This document shows positions 19,001-27,837 of a stretch of DNA of 64,000 bases, in pieces. Positions within the stretch are counted from its first letter, which is position 1, and each line of letters starts with the position of its first letter. The position numbers and the translations under genes are program-made. The stretch comes from Marinospirillum alkalitolerans (GTDB lineage: Bacteria; Pseudomonadota; Gammaproteobacteria; Pseudomonadales; Halomonadaceae): assembly GCF_045055655.1 (NCBI RefSeq), contig NZ_JBANFI010000002.1, positions 1-64,000 on the forward strand, read 5' to 3'. Under the pieces are notes generated by a model. The model saw only the letters and a list, made by a program, of their open reading frames with translations, was not told where the DNA came from and searched no databases.

Positions 19001-19145
19001 GCCAACCAACCAGGATATCCACTTCAATATTTTTATTATTGGGGCGATCCTGCCAATCGCCTAAATAGCGATAGCCTAAGTCAGCTTGAAAAAACTGAAC
19101 GATACGATTTTGGGTAGCGCGCTCTCGTTGACCTACGTAACTCAT
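16053..19145 (-). CDS. hsdR: Type I restriction enzyme subunit R
   Basis: 1030 aa, the standard HsdR length. It supplies the ATP-driven translocase and the nuclease that cuts unmodified DNA. The N-terminal PD-(D/E)xK nuclease is visible as RPDIVLY (about residue 134) and VIELKRS (about 148-154). The helicase core has Walker A TQGSGKS (277-283), the DECHRTQ box (392-398), GFTGTPLM and a C-terminal helicase lobe with DKLLTGFDAP and QAICRVNR. It starts 13 bp after the AlbA_2-type gene. All catalytic motifs look intact, so restriction is probably active. Confidence 0.95.
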   Translation of the reverse strand: MSYVGQRERATQNRIVQFFQADLGYRYLGDWQDRPNNKNIEVDILVGWLKKRGVSEALINRAIRQLDTAAALGEGKKLYYANKEVYRLLRYGVKDKEGAGHLNETVWLIDWQNPEANDFALAEEVTIKGENKKRPDIVLYVNGIALGVIELKRSSVSVSEGIRQNLDNQKKDFIRNFFTSMQLVMAGNDTQGLRYGTIETPEKHYLEWKEEFANPYEHKLDFHLSRVCSKARLLQIIHDFIVFDAGIKKTCRHNQFFGIEAAKRHIARREGGIIWHTQGSGKSLTMVWLAKWIRENVKDARVLIVTDRTELDEQIEKVFTGVEEDIYRTKSGADLVATFNQPNPWLVCSLVHKFGRQSDSDNDAATDEFIAELKKSLPSDFKAKGDLFVFVDECHRTQSGKLHEAMKSILPEAMFVGFTGTPLMKKDKKKSVEVFGPYIHTYKFDEAVADAVVLDLRYEARDIDQNITSQKKVDEWFEAKTRGLSRLAKTQLKQKWGTMQKVLSSKSRLQQIVNDILLDMDTKPRLMDGYGNAMLVCSSVYQACKAYEMFNQTDLAGKVAIVTSFQPTAASIKGEETGEGLTEKLFKYDIYRKMLADYFEQAEDTVANRVEEFEKDVKKQFVDEPGQMRLLIVVDKLLTGFDAPSATYLYIDKQMADHNLFQAICRVNRLDGDDKEYGYIIDYKDLFRSLDKAISDYTQGAFDGYDKEDVAGLLKDRLEQAQLDLDNALEMVRALCEPVKAPRNTEDYIHYFCGESGSNQDELTEKEALRLTLYQNVAKLLRAFANIANEMPDAGYSAQDIDSIRSEVAHFEKVRDEVKLASGDLVEMKRFEPAMRHLLDMYIRADDSEVLMDFEELGLIELIVEKGADAVEALPESIRKNQDAMAETIENNVRKTIVDENPVNPKYYEQMSVLLDELIELRRQKAIEYQEYLEKIRELSRKVIRPEQTASNYPSSMDSNPKRAFYDNFGQDELLATKIDTAIRYTKKADWVGDRFKEREIANAVREETAGYSVDVQSILELAKAQKDYQ

Positions 19146-19158
19146 TTATCATCCTTGG

Positions 19159-20379
19159 CTAACGATATAAAACAGTTTTTAAATGATCATCGGTTAAATC
19201 AAACTCTGGCTCTTTACCGGTGAGTGCTTTGGTTAGAGGCACAATTTTTGTTCTTACGCCCATGCCGCGATAATCGACATAGCCATAATCACGTAAAACT
19301 TCCATAACAATGGTATTCCTCGGCGAGCGCTGACCAGCTTTCATTTTTTCCACCGTCATTGAATTAGGCAAAGCCCCTGGGCTAATCACTTCAAGACGAT
19401 TCGAGTATCCAGACACTTCAATCTCAACAAATCGCGTCCAATCACGATGCGCCAGTGCATTAATCAGCGCCTCCCGAACAGCCTCAAGAGGATAAAACCA
19501 CTGTGTTTCCCGCCTCAGCCCTGCATCTACCTCACCAGATTCCTGAGATATAAAGGGTGTCATCGCTTCCATAAAGCGCTCAATAACGCCACCATCAACC
19601 AGGCGCTTATCACCATTATCAAGATCCCAACGACCAACCATTGGGCCATCAATAATGTCATCCAGCGCGGCTTGGTATTCCTTATCATCGCCAGTAAATG
19701 CCATCACTCTTAATCCAGCTTGCTTTAAGTAACGGCGCGGGCTTTTGCCAAAGAGCACCAGTCCTGCAATGGTGCAGCAAATGTTACCTGCCGCTTCCGT
19801 TAAAAACCCAAGCCCGAGAAGCCTTGCCTGCCACTCTTCTGGAGACTGCGGCACATCTGGATCACGCAAGATATCCCGAACATAATTCATCAGCCGCGCA
19901 TCATCCAAACAACTGATATCTGTGCGAGGAACGGGCATGACTTCAGTGTGTAACATGCCGCCCAATTCAAACAACCGCATTTGCTGCTCTCTAGTAGCCA
20001 GCCTGGACGTTGTTCCTACACGAATGTAGATTTCTTCTTTTCCGCTGTGACGAACGACATAAGGCTTTGAGATACCAATAGGGAAGCTCACAACCGCCAC
20101 GGTTTTGTCATCGTCCAACTTTACCTCTTCATAAAAAGGCAAAATCATAGGATGGATTTTGTTCTGAAAAACATTCATCACCCATTCTTCGAGATCACCC
20201 CTTTGGATACCGCTGATTACCCCATCATCTTCGACGCCAAGTAGAACTCTTCCACCTTGAAAGTTGGCCATAGCCACCACTTCTTTTGCCAGTTGTTCAG
20301 GGCGAATATCGTCCCGCTTAAACTCAATACCTGAGTTTTCACCATTGGCAATAATTTCTAATAATTCTGTTTTTAACAT
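19159..20379 (-). CDS. AlbA_2/HATPase-type ATP-binding protein of the RM operon
   Basis: 406 aa from the ATG at 20379, which has GGGAG seven bases upstream; an in-frame TTG at 20409 is less likely. The N-terminal third is the Schlafen-like AlbA_2 domain (SGIEFKRDD, FQGGRVLLGVEDDG), linked in this superfamily to nucleic-acid binding or cleavage. The C-terminal part matches the HATPase_c_4 family, with EALINALAHRDW (N-box-like) and a late YRGMGVR segment. Such proteins are annotated as transcriptional regulators or ATP-binding proteins and recur inside type I restriction operons. Its position between the TrlF-type gene and hsdR suggests a defence or control role. Confidence 0.82.
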   Translation of the reverse strand: MLKTELLEIIANGENSGIEFKRDDIRPEQLAKEVVAMANFQGGRVLLGVEDDGVISGIQRGDLEEWVMNVFQNKIHPMILPFYEEVKLDDDKTVAVVSFPIGISKPYVVRHSGKEEIYIRVGTTSRLATREQQMRLFELGGMLHTEVMPVPRTDISCLDDARLMNYVRDILRDPDVPQSPEEWQARLLGLGFLTEAAGNICCTIAGLVLFGKSPRRYLKQAGLRVMAFTGDDKEYQAALDDIIDGPMVGRWDLDNGDKRLVDGGVIERFMEAMTPFISQESGEVDAGLRRETQWFYPLEAVREALINALAHRDWTRFVEIEVSGYSNRLEVISPGALPNSMTVEKMKAGQRSPRNTIVMEVLRDYGYVDYRGMGVRTKIVPLTKALTGKEPEFDLTDDHLKTVLYR

Positions 20380-20405
20380 GCTTTTCTCCCAAGGGGTACA
20401 AGTGC

Positions 20406-23072
20406 TCAATTAAAACCGTATTTCTCACGGCGCTGATTGAACGCACTTTTGCCACCTTCCAAAATATCGGCTGCCAGCTCTTGAACTTTGGGTACATCAA
20501 TAGCCCCTTGCTGCTCTGGCAAAATCATCCCTTTGTTATCTTCAACACTTAACACACCTATCCATTCTGCATCACCGAATACGGGAATATTGGCATTATG
20601 TGTGGCAAACAGAAATTGGCGGCTTAGTTTTGCTCTGCGAAGTTCTGCGACAATACGTTCGGCAATAAATGCGTTATCCAAATTGTCTTCCGGTTGATCC
20701 AAAATTAAAGGGTCTTGATTATCCAAAAGCAAAAGATGCAGAACAGCGGTACATTGCTGTCCCGTAGACAAGTCATCAATAGGACGAAATACCGCCTCTC
20801 GCTCGCCATGGGTCACATTCAGTTCAATGGCCATCGTATCGGGCAGTTGCAACTCTTCCAGCTCTAAGAGCTTTATTTCTGGCAATCGGGTTAAGGCGGT
20901 AATAACCGTACCTGTGACGCCAAAGTTCTGGGCTAATTCTGTTTCTCCCTGGCGAATGGTGGCTGCGAGATTACTGGGTGAAAAATCGCCATCCAACACC
21001 CAAGCCAAGCGCTTAGGCCCTACGCCCTCTAAACTGCATTCGCTAAGAAAATCAACAAACGCTTGGCGGTTCCCTTCTGGCTGCAAGGTAAGCCGAACTT
21101 TTTGCTCCAGCTTTCGCGTTAAGCGTTTGACTGACTTCAAGATACTGGTCGCTCTGGCACTCGTATGTTGATCCAACTCCAACAATAGCTTTTTGCGTTG
21201 GCCGTACAATTCGTCAATTTGCGCTTGGCGATGTTGCAACGTGGTTTGCTTGGGTTTGATCTGCTCAATCTGCTTCAGCAGCGTCTGATACTCTGCACCA
21301 ATTTGACGCCCCGTTTTTCCTTGGCTTGCAGGAATATCTTTAAAGGCTTTTTCTAAATTCTGCTCTTCAGTCTGCTGCCTTTCCAATAACGTCTGCTTAA
21401 GCGGTACCAACTGAGTATCTGCGTTCAAAGCAAGCTGTTCTAGCTGCCCTAACGCGTGCTGTACACCTGTTTTTAAGGCGTCCAACACCACGCGCTGCTG
21501 CCTAAATAAATCAGCATGCGGCAAGCCATCCAATGCGCTATCACTTAAAAAAACAGTATCAGGCAAGCTGTCTTTAAGGGCTTCAATGGCGTCTTTTACG
21601 TGAGTCACATCTTCATCAACGCGCGCTTTCAACTGCTTTTCTTTTTCCAGCTTAGGAATAATTTTCAGCTTCTCTTCAATCCCTAATGCTTGATACTGCT
21701 TAGCTTGATCCAACAGCTTGGGCAAGCGCTCCACCTCTGCTTCAACATCGTCTTTCTGGCTCAGGGCACGCTTGATGGATTCTCGATTTTCTTTCATTTT
21801 TGCCAGCACCTTGGCAATATCGGCATCAAATTGCTCGTGCTCCCCTTCCAAAAAGCGTTCTATGAGTTGATTACGGCTATGCTCATCGCGGGTCATTTCA
21901 TAGATTTCATTTTGTCCGTAAAGCTCGATGCCCGGCAGCAGATCGGTGGGGTGGTACGGTGACACATTGCCTTGATCATCTACCACTACGGGTTGATTAC
22001 CATATTTTCGACTCACGGTGAATTTTCGGCCATGCAGTACGGCTGAGCGCAGCGTAATTTCAACCAACCCCCGCTCTTTACCAAGGTTGGTATCAATCAC
22101 ACTCTTATGCTGCTTTAACGCGTTTTGCGTCTTAGGCTCCAACGCGAATGCGTAGCGAATACACTCCAACAAGGTTGATTTGCCCGTACCACGGCCACCA
22201 ATAACGGCGTTAAGATGATCAGACAATTCAATATCAACACCATCCAAATAACCGCCAACAAAGCGAATACGTTCGATGGCAGAAGCATAGTTTTCCGGCT
22301 TATCGGAATTCAAACGAACCCTTGAGCCTGCATCCAAAAAAGCCTGTTTAAAGGAGGCAAAACAAGGCTTGGTCATCTTAATTAAACAGGAAGCACCCGG
22401 TGATTTAATGTCTTCTGGCTTTGCAACGTCCGCAGCATTGATAGCCGCCATTTCCCGTTCACGCTTATAATTCGGCTCTTTGTTCAGGAAAACTTTGCGG
22501 TAAAAGTCACTCTCAACCCCGCGTAAGTCTTCAATCGCCCCCGGTATTTGCGCAGCCAAAAGAGCTGGGTGTTGCCATACATGATTCATCTGACCAATTT
22601 TGAGCAAACCATTGTCATTGGTACAGTGTGCCGCGAAGATAAAGCCACCTTGCTGATTCACTTCATCAATTAACTGCTCAGCACTTAACCTCGAAGGGCA
22701 AACACCATCCTGAGGATCTAATAGTCTTAAACTGCCCAAAATTCGCTCAAGCTCTTGCGACGATTTGCTCTCATCAAACAAACAGACAAAATGTATTTTT
22801 TCGCTTGAAGCAATCTCAAAACCGGGAAATACCACGATACCATGTTGGTTAAATAAGGCTCGGATCGAGTCAACACCATCCACTGAGCCATGGTCAGCCA
22901 AGCCGATAATCTCAATGCCCGCCTCCAGTGCAGCATTTAACAACTGCTGGTTATAGTCGGACTCAGCCAAGCTCTGTTGTTGGCCACGGTATTGGATATA
23001 ACCCGCTGGATTAACCTGCAACGCACATTTAAAAAAGCGAGCTTTTTTATAACTTTGCTGTTGGTCAGCCAT
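20406..23072 (-). CDS. PHP domain plus SMC-like ATPase (TrlF-type)
   Basis: 888 aa. Residues 1 to about 260 form a PHP-type metal-dependent phosphoesterase domain (LADHG at 58-62, FPGFEI, AAHC at 147-150). A Walker A GGRGTGKST is at 292-300, then a long coiled coil, a signature-like STGQQ near 769, the Walker B LILDQPEDNLDN near 790 and an ATHNANIP switch. This is the layout of Rad50/RecF-like ATPases fused to a PHP nuclease-like domain. It overlaps hsdS by eight bases and precedes the AlbA_2-type gene. Likely an ATP-controlled nucleic-acid-acting effector; the substrate is unknown. Confidence 0.85.
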   Translation of the reverse strand: MADQQQSYKKARFFKCALQVNPAGYIQYRGQQQSLAESDYNQQLLNAALEAGIEIIGLADHGSVDGVDSIRALFNQHGIVVFPGFEIASSEKIHFVCLFDESKSSQELERILGSLRLLDPQDGVCPSRLSAEQLIDEVNQQGGFIFAAHCTNDNGLLKIGQMNHVWQHPALLAAQIPGAIEDLRGVESDFYRKVFLNKEPNYKREREMAAINAADVAKPEDIKSPGASCLIKMTKPCFASFKQAFLDAGSRVRLNSDKPENYASAIERIRFVGGYLDGVDIELSDHLNAVIGGRGTGKSTLLECIRYAFALEPKTQNALKQHKSVIDTNLGKERGLVEITLRSAVLHGRKFTVSRKYGNQPVVVDDQGNVSPYHPTDLLPGIELYGQNEIYEMTRDEHSRNQLIERFLEGEHEQFDADIAKVLAKMKENRESIKRALSQKDDVEAEVERLPKLLDQAKQYQALGIEEKLKIIPKLEKEKQLKARVDEDVTHVKDAIEALKDSLPDTVFLSDSALDGLPHADLFRQQRVVLDALKTGVQHALGQLEQLALNADTQLVPLKQTLLERQQTEEQNLEKAFKDIPASQGKTGRQIGAEYQTLLKQIEQIKPKQTTLQHRQAQIDELYGQRKKLLLELDQHTSARATSILKSVKRLTRKLEQKVRLTLQPEGNRQAFVDFLSECSLEGVGPKRLAWVLDGDFSPSNLAATIRQGETELAQNFGVTGTVITALTRLPEIKLLELEELQLPDTMAIELNVTHGEREAVFRPIDDLSTGQQCTAVLHLLLLDNQDPLILDQPEDNLDNAFIAERIVAELRRAKLSRQFLFATHNANIPVFGDAEWIGVLSVEDNKGMILPEQQGAIDVPKVQELAADILEGGKSAFNQRREKYGFN

Positions 23073-24369
23073 GTTGTGACTCCTTATTTAGCGGTTGCAC
23101 CAAGCGTGTTTTACCCGTCAGCAGCTCTTGCATCATGCCTTGTTTGATTTGGCGGGTTTTGCCAAGGCGTTGCTCCAGTGCCTGAATCTCTGCGTCCATG
23201 TCCGAGAGGATAGTGGCGATGGCGGTTTGTTCTTCTATATCAGGATATGGTAGTGATAAATTTCTAATAATGGTTAGATTCAATCCTCCACGCCCACCAT
23301 CTCCAGTCGATAGGCCACGCAACTCTTCATAGCGATTATCAAGATTGTAAAACAAATAATCTGTCGAATGACTTTCTGACGGAAATACTGATGCAATCGA
23401 CTGATTAGTACAAAGAGATATTCTCGCTATTGCGACTGTTCCTCTTGTCTTGCCTTGCCCAGCCAAACCGATTAAGACTGAATCAACAGGGACATATTTT
23501 GTGCTGCTATTCGCCAATCCAGAGTCAGTTATTCGTTCAGCAACATCAAACACTCGTTTAAGATGTAATTCACCAGAACTCATCCAAGGGTGAGTTCCGC
23601 CCCAGTATCCAGATATTGAAGTACTTGGAGTTCCTCCAGCAGTACAGTCCGTAAAATCACCAATTTTCTTTACCACCCAATCCTCCGGGATTTCCCCCAA
23701 CTCACTTGGCTTAGTGCCTTTGGGTGTGCCATCTTCACGCAAGGCAAACTGTGGCAGGCGGGTGCGGCCGGTGAGGAGTTGTTGCATGGTGGCGGTTTTG
23801 ATGGCCTGTTTTTTGGCGATCAGTTTTTCCAGCTCGCTGATCAGCGCATCGACATCGGATAGCGCATTAGCGATGGCGGTTTGTTCTTTAGCCGATGGAA
23901 CACAAATTCGTTCTTGATAAACATCATTCCTGTTAACACCTGGAACACCGCTTTTCCCGCTGTGGGATTCAAAATCTACTGTTTTCAAAAGGTGATATGC
24001 ATACTCAGGGGAGACCTTTTTGAACTCGCTGACGTAGAGGGTAGTATTCAGAGGCCAAAAGCTTTCTCGAAGGTAGAATATCTGACCAATTGTTCCATAT
24101 CGGCCAGTGACAATCCCCGGCGCTTTAATCATTGCTTTGTTGTGAAATCCAGTTACACCAGAAGAAGACACTATTGGTATAGTACCTGGTTGACGTAAGC
24201 GGTTAGGTAAATCAAAACCACGCTGAAGAGTAATGACCTCCTCCAGCTCACAAACCCCCCAATCTTCCGGTATCATCCCCACTTCCGTTTGCTTATACCC
24301 AACCGGCACAGCATTCTTGGCCGCTTCCGAAAGATATTTTGCACTCACTTCTGCAACCTGGTTACTCAT
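23065..24369 (-). CDS. hsdS: Type I restriction enzyme specificity subunit S
   Basis: 434 aa. HsdS recognises the bipartite DNA target for both methylation and cutting. Two target recognition domains each begin near IPEDW and are followed by near-duplicate helical conserved regions: the central one (KEQTAIANALSDVD ... MQQLLTGRTRL) and the C-terminal one (EEQTAIATILSDMD ... MQELLTGKTRL). The second recognition domain is visibly richer in A and T than its surroundings, as expected for a shuffled module. It overlaps its neighbours by eight bases on both sides. Confidence 0.95.
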   Translation of the reverse strand: MSNQVAEVSAKYLSEAAKNAVPVGYKQTEVGMIPEDWGVCELEEVITLQRGFDLPNRLRQPGTIPIVSSSGVTGFHNKAMIKAPGIVTGRYGTIGQIFYLRESFWPLNTTLYVSEFKKVSPEYAYHLLKTVDFESHSGKSGVPGVNRNDVYQERICVPSAKEQTAIANALSDVDALISELEKLIAKKQAIKTATMQQLLTGRTRLPQFALREDGTPKGTKPSELGEIPEDWVVKKIGDFTDCTAGGTPSTSISGYWGGTHPWMSSGELHLKRVFDVAERITDSGLANSSTKYVPVDSVLIGLAGQGKTRGTVAIARISLCTNQSIASVFPSESHSTDYLFYNLDNRYEELRGLSTGDGGRGGLNLTIIRNLSLPYPDIEEQTAIATILSDMDAEIQALEQRLGKTRQIKQGMMQELLTGKTRLVQPLNKESQHG

Positions 24370-25408
24370 CTCTTAACTCCTGCTGTTGCAGTTGCGCCAA
24401 GGCCTGTTCGCGCTCGCGCTCCAGTTCCCGTTTCAGCTCTTCTTCAGTGGGCAGGTAAGGCAGGTATTTGGCCGCAAACAGTTGCTTTTGATCAGCCAGT
24501 ACCGAGTACTTCACCACGGCTTCGCTTTTTTCGCTGCACAGCACCAACCCTATGGTGGGGTTGTCGTCATCACCTTTGCGTTGCTCGTCATAGAGGCGCA
24601 CATAGGTATCCATCTGGCCAATGTCCTGATGCTTGAGTTTGCCCAGTTTTAGATCCACCAGTAAAAAACACTTGAGCTTGAAGTTGTAGAACACCAAATC
24701 AATGTAAAAGTCCTCATCCTCAAAGCGGATACGCTGCTGGCGTTCAACAAAAGCAAAGCCCTTGCCCAATTCCAATAGGAATTGCTGCAGGTTGCTGATG
24801 ATGGCCTCTTCCAGCTCTGTTTCCTGGTAGGTTTGATCTTGCAGGTTTAAAAAGTCGAGAATATAGGGATCGCGCAGGTAGTCTTTGGCACTTTCCACAA
24901 GTGGCTGGGTCTTGGCTTGGGCTTCATGTTCAACCGCTACTTTCTCTTTGCTGGCTAACAGGCGCTCGTAGTAGAGGGTGCTGATTTGGCGCTCCAGTGC
25001 CCGCACACTCCAGTTTTGTGTAATGGCCTCTTGTTGATACCATTGCCGCGCAGCGGGAGCTTCAATGCGACTCAGGCGTATGTAATGCGACCAACTCAAT
25101 TCGAGAGACACTGTCTCTTGAATTGGAAACGCCTGATAAAACGCTCTCATATGGCGAAGATTAGTCACATCAAAACCTTTACCCAAGCGTTCTGTCAGTT
25201 GCTTAGAAAGCTGCTGCAACTGCTGCTTGCCGTAGGCCGCACGGCTTTCGCCCTGCTGTTCCTGCTCGACAATCAGGCGACCAATTTCCCAGTAGCTTTG
25301 CACCATCGCCGTGTTAACCGCCTGGCGCACCTGACCCCGTGCCTGCTCTATCTGATGGGTGATGGCTTCCACCAGCTGGCTAAACCCAAGAGTGTTGAGC
25401 TCACTCAT
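24362..25408 (-). CDS. DUF1016/YhcG-type PDDEXK nuclease protein
   Basis: 348 aa from the ATG at 25408, which overlaps the hsdM stop as ATGA and has GGAG upstream. The N-terminal DUF1016 region includes QSYWEIGRLIVE and LSWSHYIRL; the C-terminal PD-(D/E)xK fold shows FYIDLVFYN and FLLVDLKLG, matching the YhcG family. E. coli YhcG is a nuclease-like protein of unsettled function. Its location between hsdM and hsdS, with overlaps on both sides, implies stoichiometric co-expression with the methylase. A toxin-like or anti-invader nuclease is an inference. Confidence 0.88.
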   Translation of the reverse strand: MSELNTLGFSQLVEAITHQIEQARGQVRQAVNTAMVQSYWEIGRLIVEQEQQGESRAAYGKQQLQQLSKQLTERLGKGFDVTNLRHMRAFYQAFPIQETVSLELSWSHYIRLSRIEAPAARQWYQQEAITQNWSVRALERQISTLYYERLLASKEKVAVEHEAQAKTQPLVESAKDYLRDPYILDFLNLQDQTYQETELEEAIISNLQQFLLELGKGFAFVERQQRIRFEDEDFYIDLVFYNFKLKCFLLVDLKLGKLKHQDIGQMDTYVRLYDEQRKGDDDNPTIGLVLCSEKSEAVVKYSVLADQKQLFAAKYLPYLPTEEELKRELEREREQALAQLQQQELRDE

Positions 25409-27837
25409 TCCGCCCACTCCAATCCCATGGCTTTAAGGTGCCCTGCAACCTTGTCACTTAAATTCTCGACTGACTGGGTGATGGCCGGCAGGGGTTCGCT
25501 GTAGCGTTCTTCCAGTTCTTTGACGCGGTTAGCCAATTGCTGGGTAACGCGTTCGATTTCAGCGACGATATTGCTTTGCAGCGTGGCCAGCCATTTGTCG
25601 TCCACCAGCAGCACTTTGATATCTTCTTCATCTAGGGTGCTGTAATGCTTGAAGATGGCCAGATCAAGTTCATCCTGCGCGGTTTTCAGGGCTTTTTTAG
25701 CATGGCTTTCTGCATCCATCAGCTTGCTGCATTGCTGCAATACTTTGCGCTCTTCTACATCGGCGGCCAGTTTTAGGCGGGCTTTCACCGAGGCGGCGGT
25801 CACTTTGTCTTTATCGTTCAGTGCCTCGCATAGCAGCCCTTCTTCACCACTGTGTTCCTCAACAAAGCTTTCCAGTTCTTGTGTGGCGCTGTCGAGATTG
25901 GCCTGTAACTGTTCAATCTGCCGCAACTGGCTACTGAAAAAGCGCTCTGCGATCAGCACAGGTGGTATCAATTCTGCTTTGTACTTGCTCTTGCCAATGA
26001 CAAGGTCGGGGGTTTCTTTGAGCTTCTCGCCTTTATTAGCCGTCAGCTCGCGTAAAACACGCCCTGCTTGCCAACCATCCTGAACCAATACATACACATC
26101 GTCTTGCATCACCTCGGCCCAGTAGTCCATCAGGATTTGGTAGATGTCATATTTGCTCAGCAAGGCGGATTGGGCGTAGCTTTCCAGCAGGTCCTCACTG
26201 ATGCGGTGAATAATGGCTTTGGGCTGTTCACCCAGCTGAATCGTTTTGAGTTGTGCTCGTTCTTTCCATTGGGTGAAGGGGATCAGGCTTTGGGCGGCAA
26301 AGGTTTTGAACTCTTCATGCTGCAAAATGGTGGCTTTCACTTCGGATGCTTTGATCCGCGCTTGGCTGTAACTGGGTCGTGCCGGTTCGAACAAGCAGCT
26401 GCGCAGGCTGGCAAAGACCTGCCAATAGTTGTTCAGCGCTTCAATATCCGCATTGGGGATGCCGCCTTGCAAATGGGCGCTGAGATCGTGCAGATCTTCT
26501 GGTTCACTGGAATCAATATAACGCGGAATGTTGAGGTTATAGTCGTTGGCAGCAATTTCAGTAAAAGGCACTTTACGGCTGTAACGCGGCAGTTCTAACT
26601 GTTTGGTAAACACATCCACAATTTTGTGGATATCCTGGCTGCGCAGGCGGTTTTTGTTGCCGTCTTTCATAAAGCCTTTGCTGGCGTCGACCATGAAAAT
26701 GCTGTCACGATAAACTGATCGATCCTTGTCGATCACGATAATGCAGGCGGGAATGCCAGTACCATAAAAGAGGTTGGCAGGCAGGCCAATGATGCCTTGA
26801 ATATAACCCTGCTTGATCAGGTTTTCGCGGATGCGGGCTTCGGCATTGCCACGAAACAGCACGCCATGCGGCAGGATGACGGCACCCTTGCCGGTGCTTT
26901 TCAGGCTTTTGATGATGTGCAGCAGGAAGGTGTAATCGCCGTTCTTTTCTGGTGGGATGCCCCAGGTGAAACGATCAAACTCATCTTCAGCAGGGTTGAT
27001 GCCACTAGTCCAGTTTTTGTTGGAAAAGGGTGGGTTGGCGACGGCAAAGTCAAAAGTTTTGAGCTGGGCTTTTCCATGAGTGGTGGCTTCCTTCCATTGA
27101 GGATCTGCAAGGGTGTTGCCTTTCCAGATTTTGGCCGTGGCATTGTTGTGCAGGATCATATTCATACGCGCCAAGGCGCTGGTCGCGTTGTCCATCTCCT
27201 GACCAAAAATACTCAAACCACGAGGCGCTTCATCACTGGCTTTTAGGAGTAGCGAACCCGATCCACAGGTGGGATCATAGACGGTGGCATCCTGGGGCGT
27301 TTTATCACTGATACCAATGACTTTGGACAGAATACGTGAGACTTCCGAAGGCGTATAGAACTGCCCTTTGGACTTACCCGATTCGGTGGCAAAGTGGCGC
27401 ATCAGGTATTCATAGGCATCACCCAGCAGATCATCCCCATCCGCACGGTTGGATGTCAGATCCATGCCTTCAAAAATACCCACCAGCTTGGACAGGCGAT
27501 CAATCATCTCCTTGCCCTTGCCCAGGCGTTCTTCATCATTGAAGTCCGCTACGTCAATCACGCCTTTGAGATCGTTTTCTTCAGCCAGGGCGCTGATGAT
27601 TTTGTTGATCTTGTCACCGATTTCCTTATCGCCCTTCAGCGCCACCATATCGTCATAGCTGGCACCGGGCGGCACCAGAATCATGCCGTAGGGGTCGCCT
27701 TTGTATTTGTCTGATACATACTTCATAAATAAGAGGGTCAGGACATAATCTTTATACTGACTGGCATCCATTCCTCCGCGCAGCTCGTCACAACTGGACC
27801 AAAGGGAGGAATAGAGTTCGTTTTTCTTAATGGCCAT
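25405..27837 (-). CDS. hsdM: Type I restriction enzyme methyltransferase subunit M
   Basis: 810 aa N6-adenine methyltransferase subunit. The helical HsdM N-terminal domain comes first, then motif I DPTCGSGSLLL (188-198) and the catalytic NPPF (268-271). It is about 280 residues longer than a typical HsdM; the C-terminal part after about residue 500 is charged and coiled-coil-like (for example around QLQANLDSATQELESFVEEH). It is the first gene of the operon and has a GGA ribosome site before the ATG. Methylation should protect host DNA from HsdR. Confidence 0.95.
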   Translation of the reverse strand: MAIKKNELYSSLWSSCDELRGGMDASQYKDYVLTLLFMKYVSDKYKGDPYGMILVPPGASYDDMVALKGDKEIGDKINKIISALAEENDLKGVIDVADFNDEERLGKGKEMIDRLSKLVGIFEGMDLTSNRADGDDLLGDAYEYLMRHFATESGKSKGQFYTPSEVSRILSKVIGISDKTPQDATVYDPTCGSGSLLLKASDEAPRGLSIFGQEMDNATSALARMNMILHNNATAKIWKGNTLADPQWKEATTHGKAQLKTFDFAVANPPFSNKNWTSGINPAEDEFDRFTWGIPPEKNGDYTFLLHIIKSLKSTGKGAVILPHGVLFRGNAEARIRENLIKQGYIQGIIGLPANLFYGTGIPACIIVIDKDRSVYRDSIFMVDASKGFMKDGNKNRLRSQDIHKIVDVFTKQLELPRYSRKVPFTEIAANDYNLNIPRYIDSSEPEDLHDLSAHLQGGIPNADIEALNNYWQVFASLRSCLFEPARPSYSQARIKASEVKATILQHEEFKTFAAQSLIPFTQWKERAQLKTIQLGEQPKAIIHRISEDLLESYAQSALLSKYDIYQILMDYWAEVMQDDVYVLVQDGWQAGRVLRELTANKGEKLKETPDLVIGKSKYKAELIPPVLIAERFFSSQLRQIEQLQANLDSATQELESFVEEHSGEEGLLCEALNDKDKVTAASVKARLKLAADVEERKVLQQCSKLMDAESHAKKALKTAQDELDLAIFKHYSTLDEEDIKVLLVDDKWLATLQSNIVAEIERVTQQLANRVKELEERYSEPLPAITQSVENLSDKVAGHLKAMGLEWAE

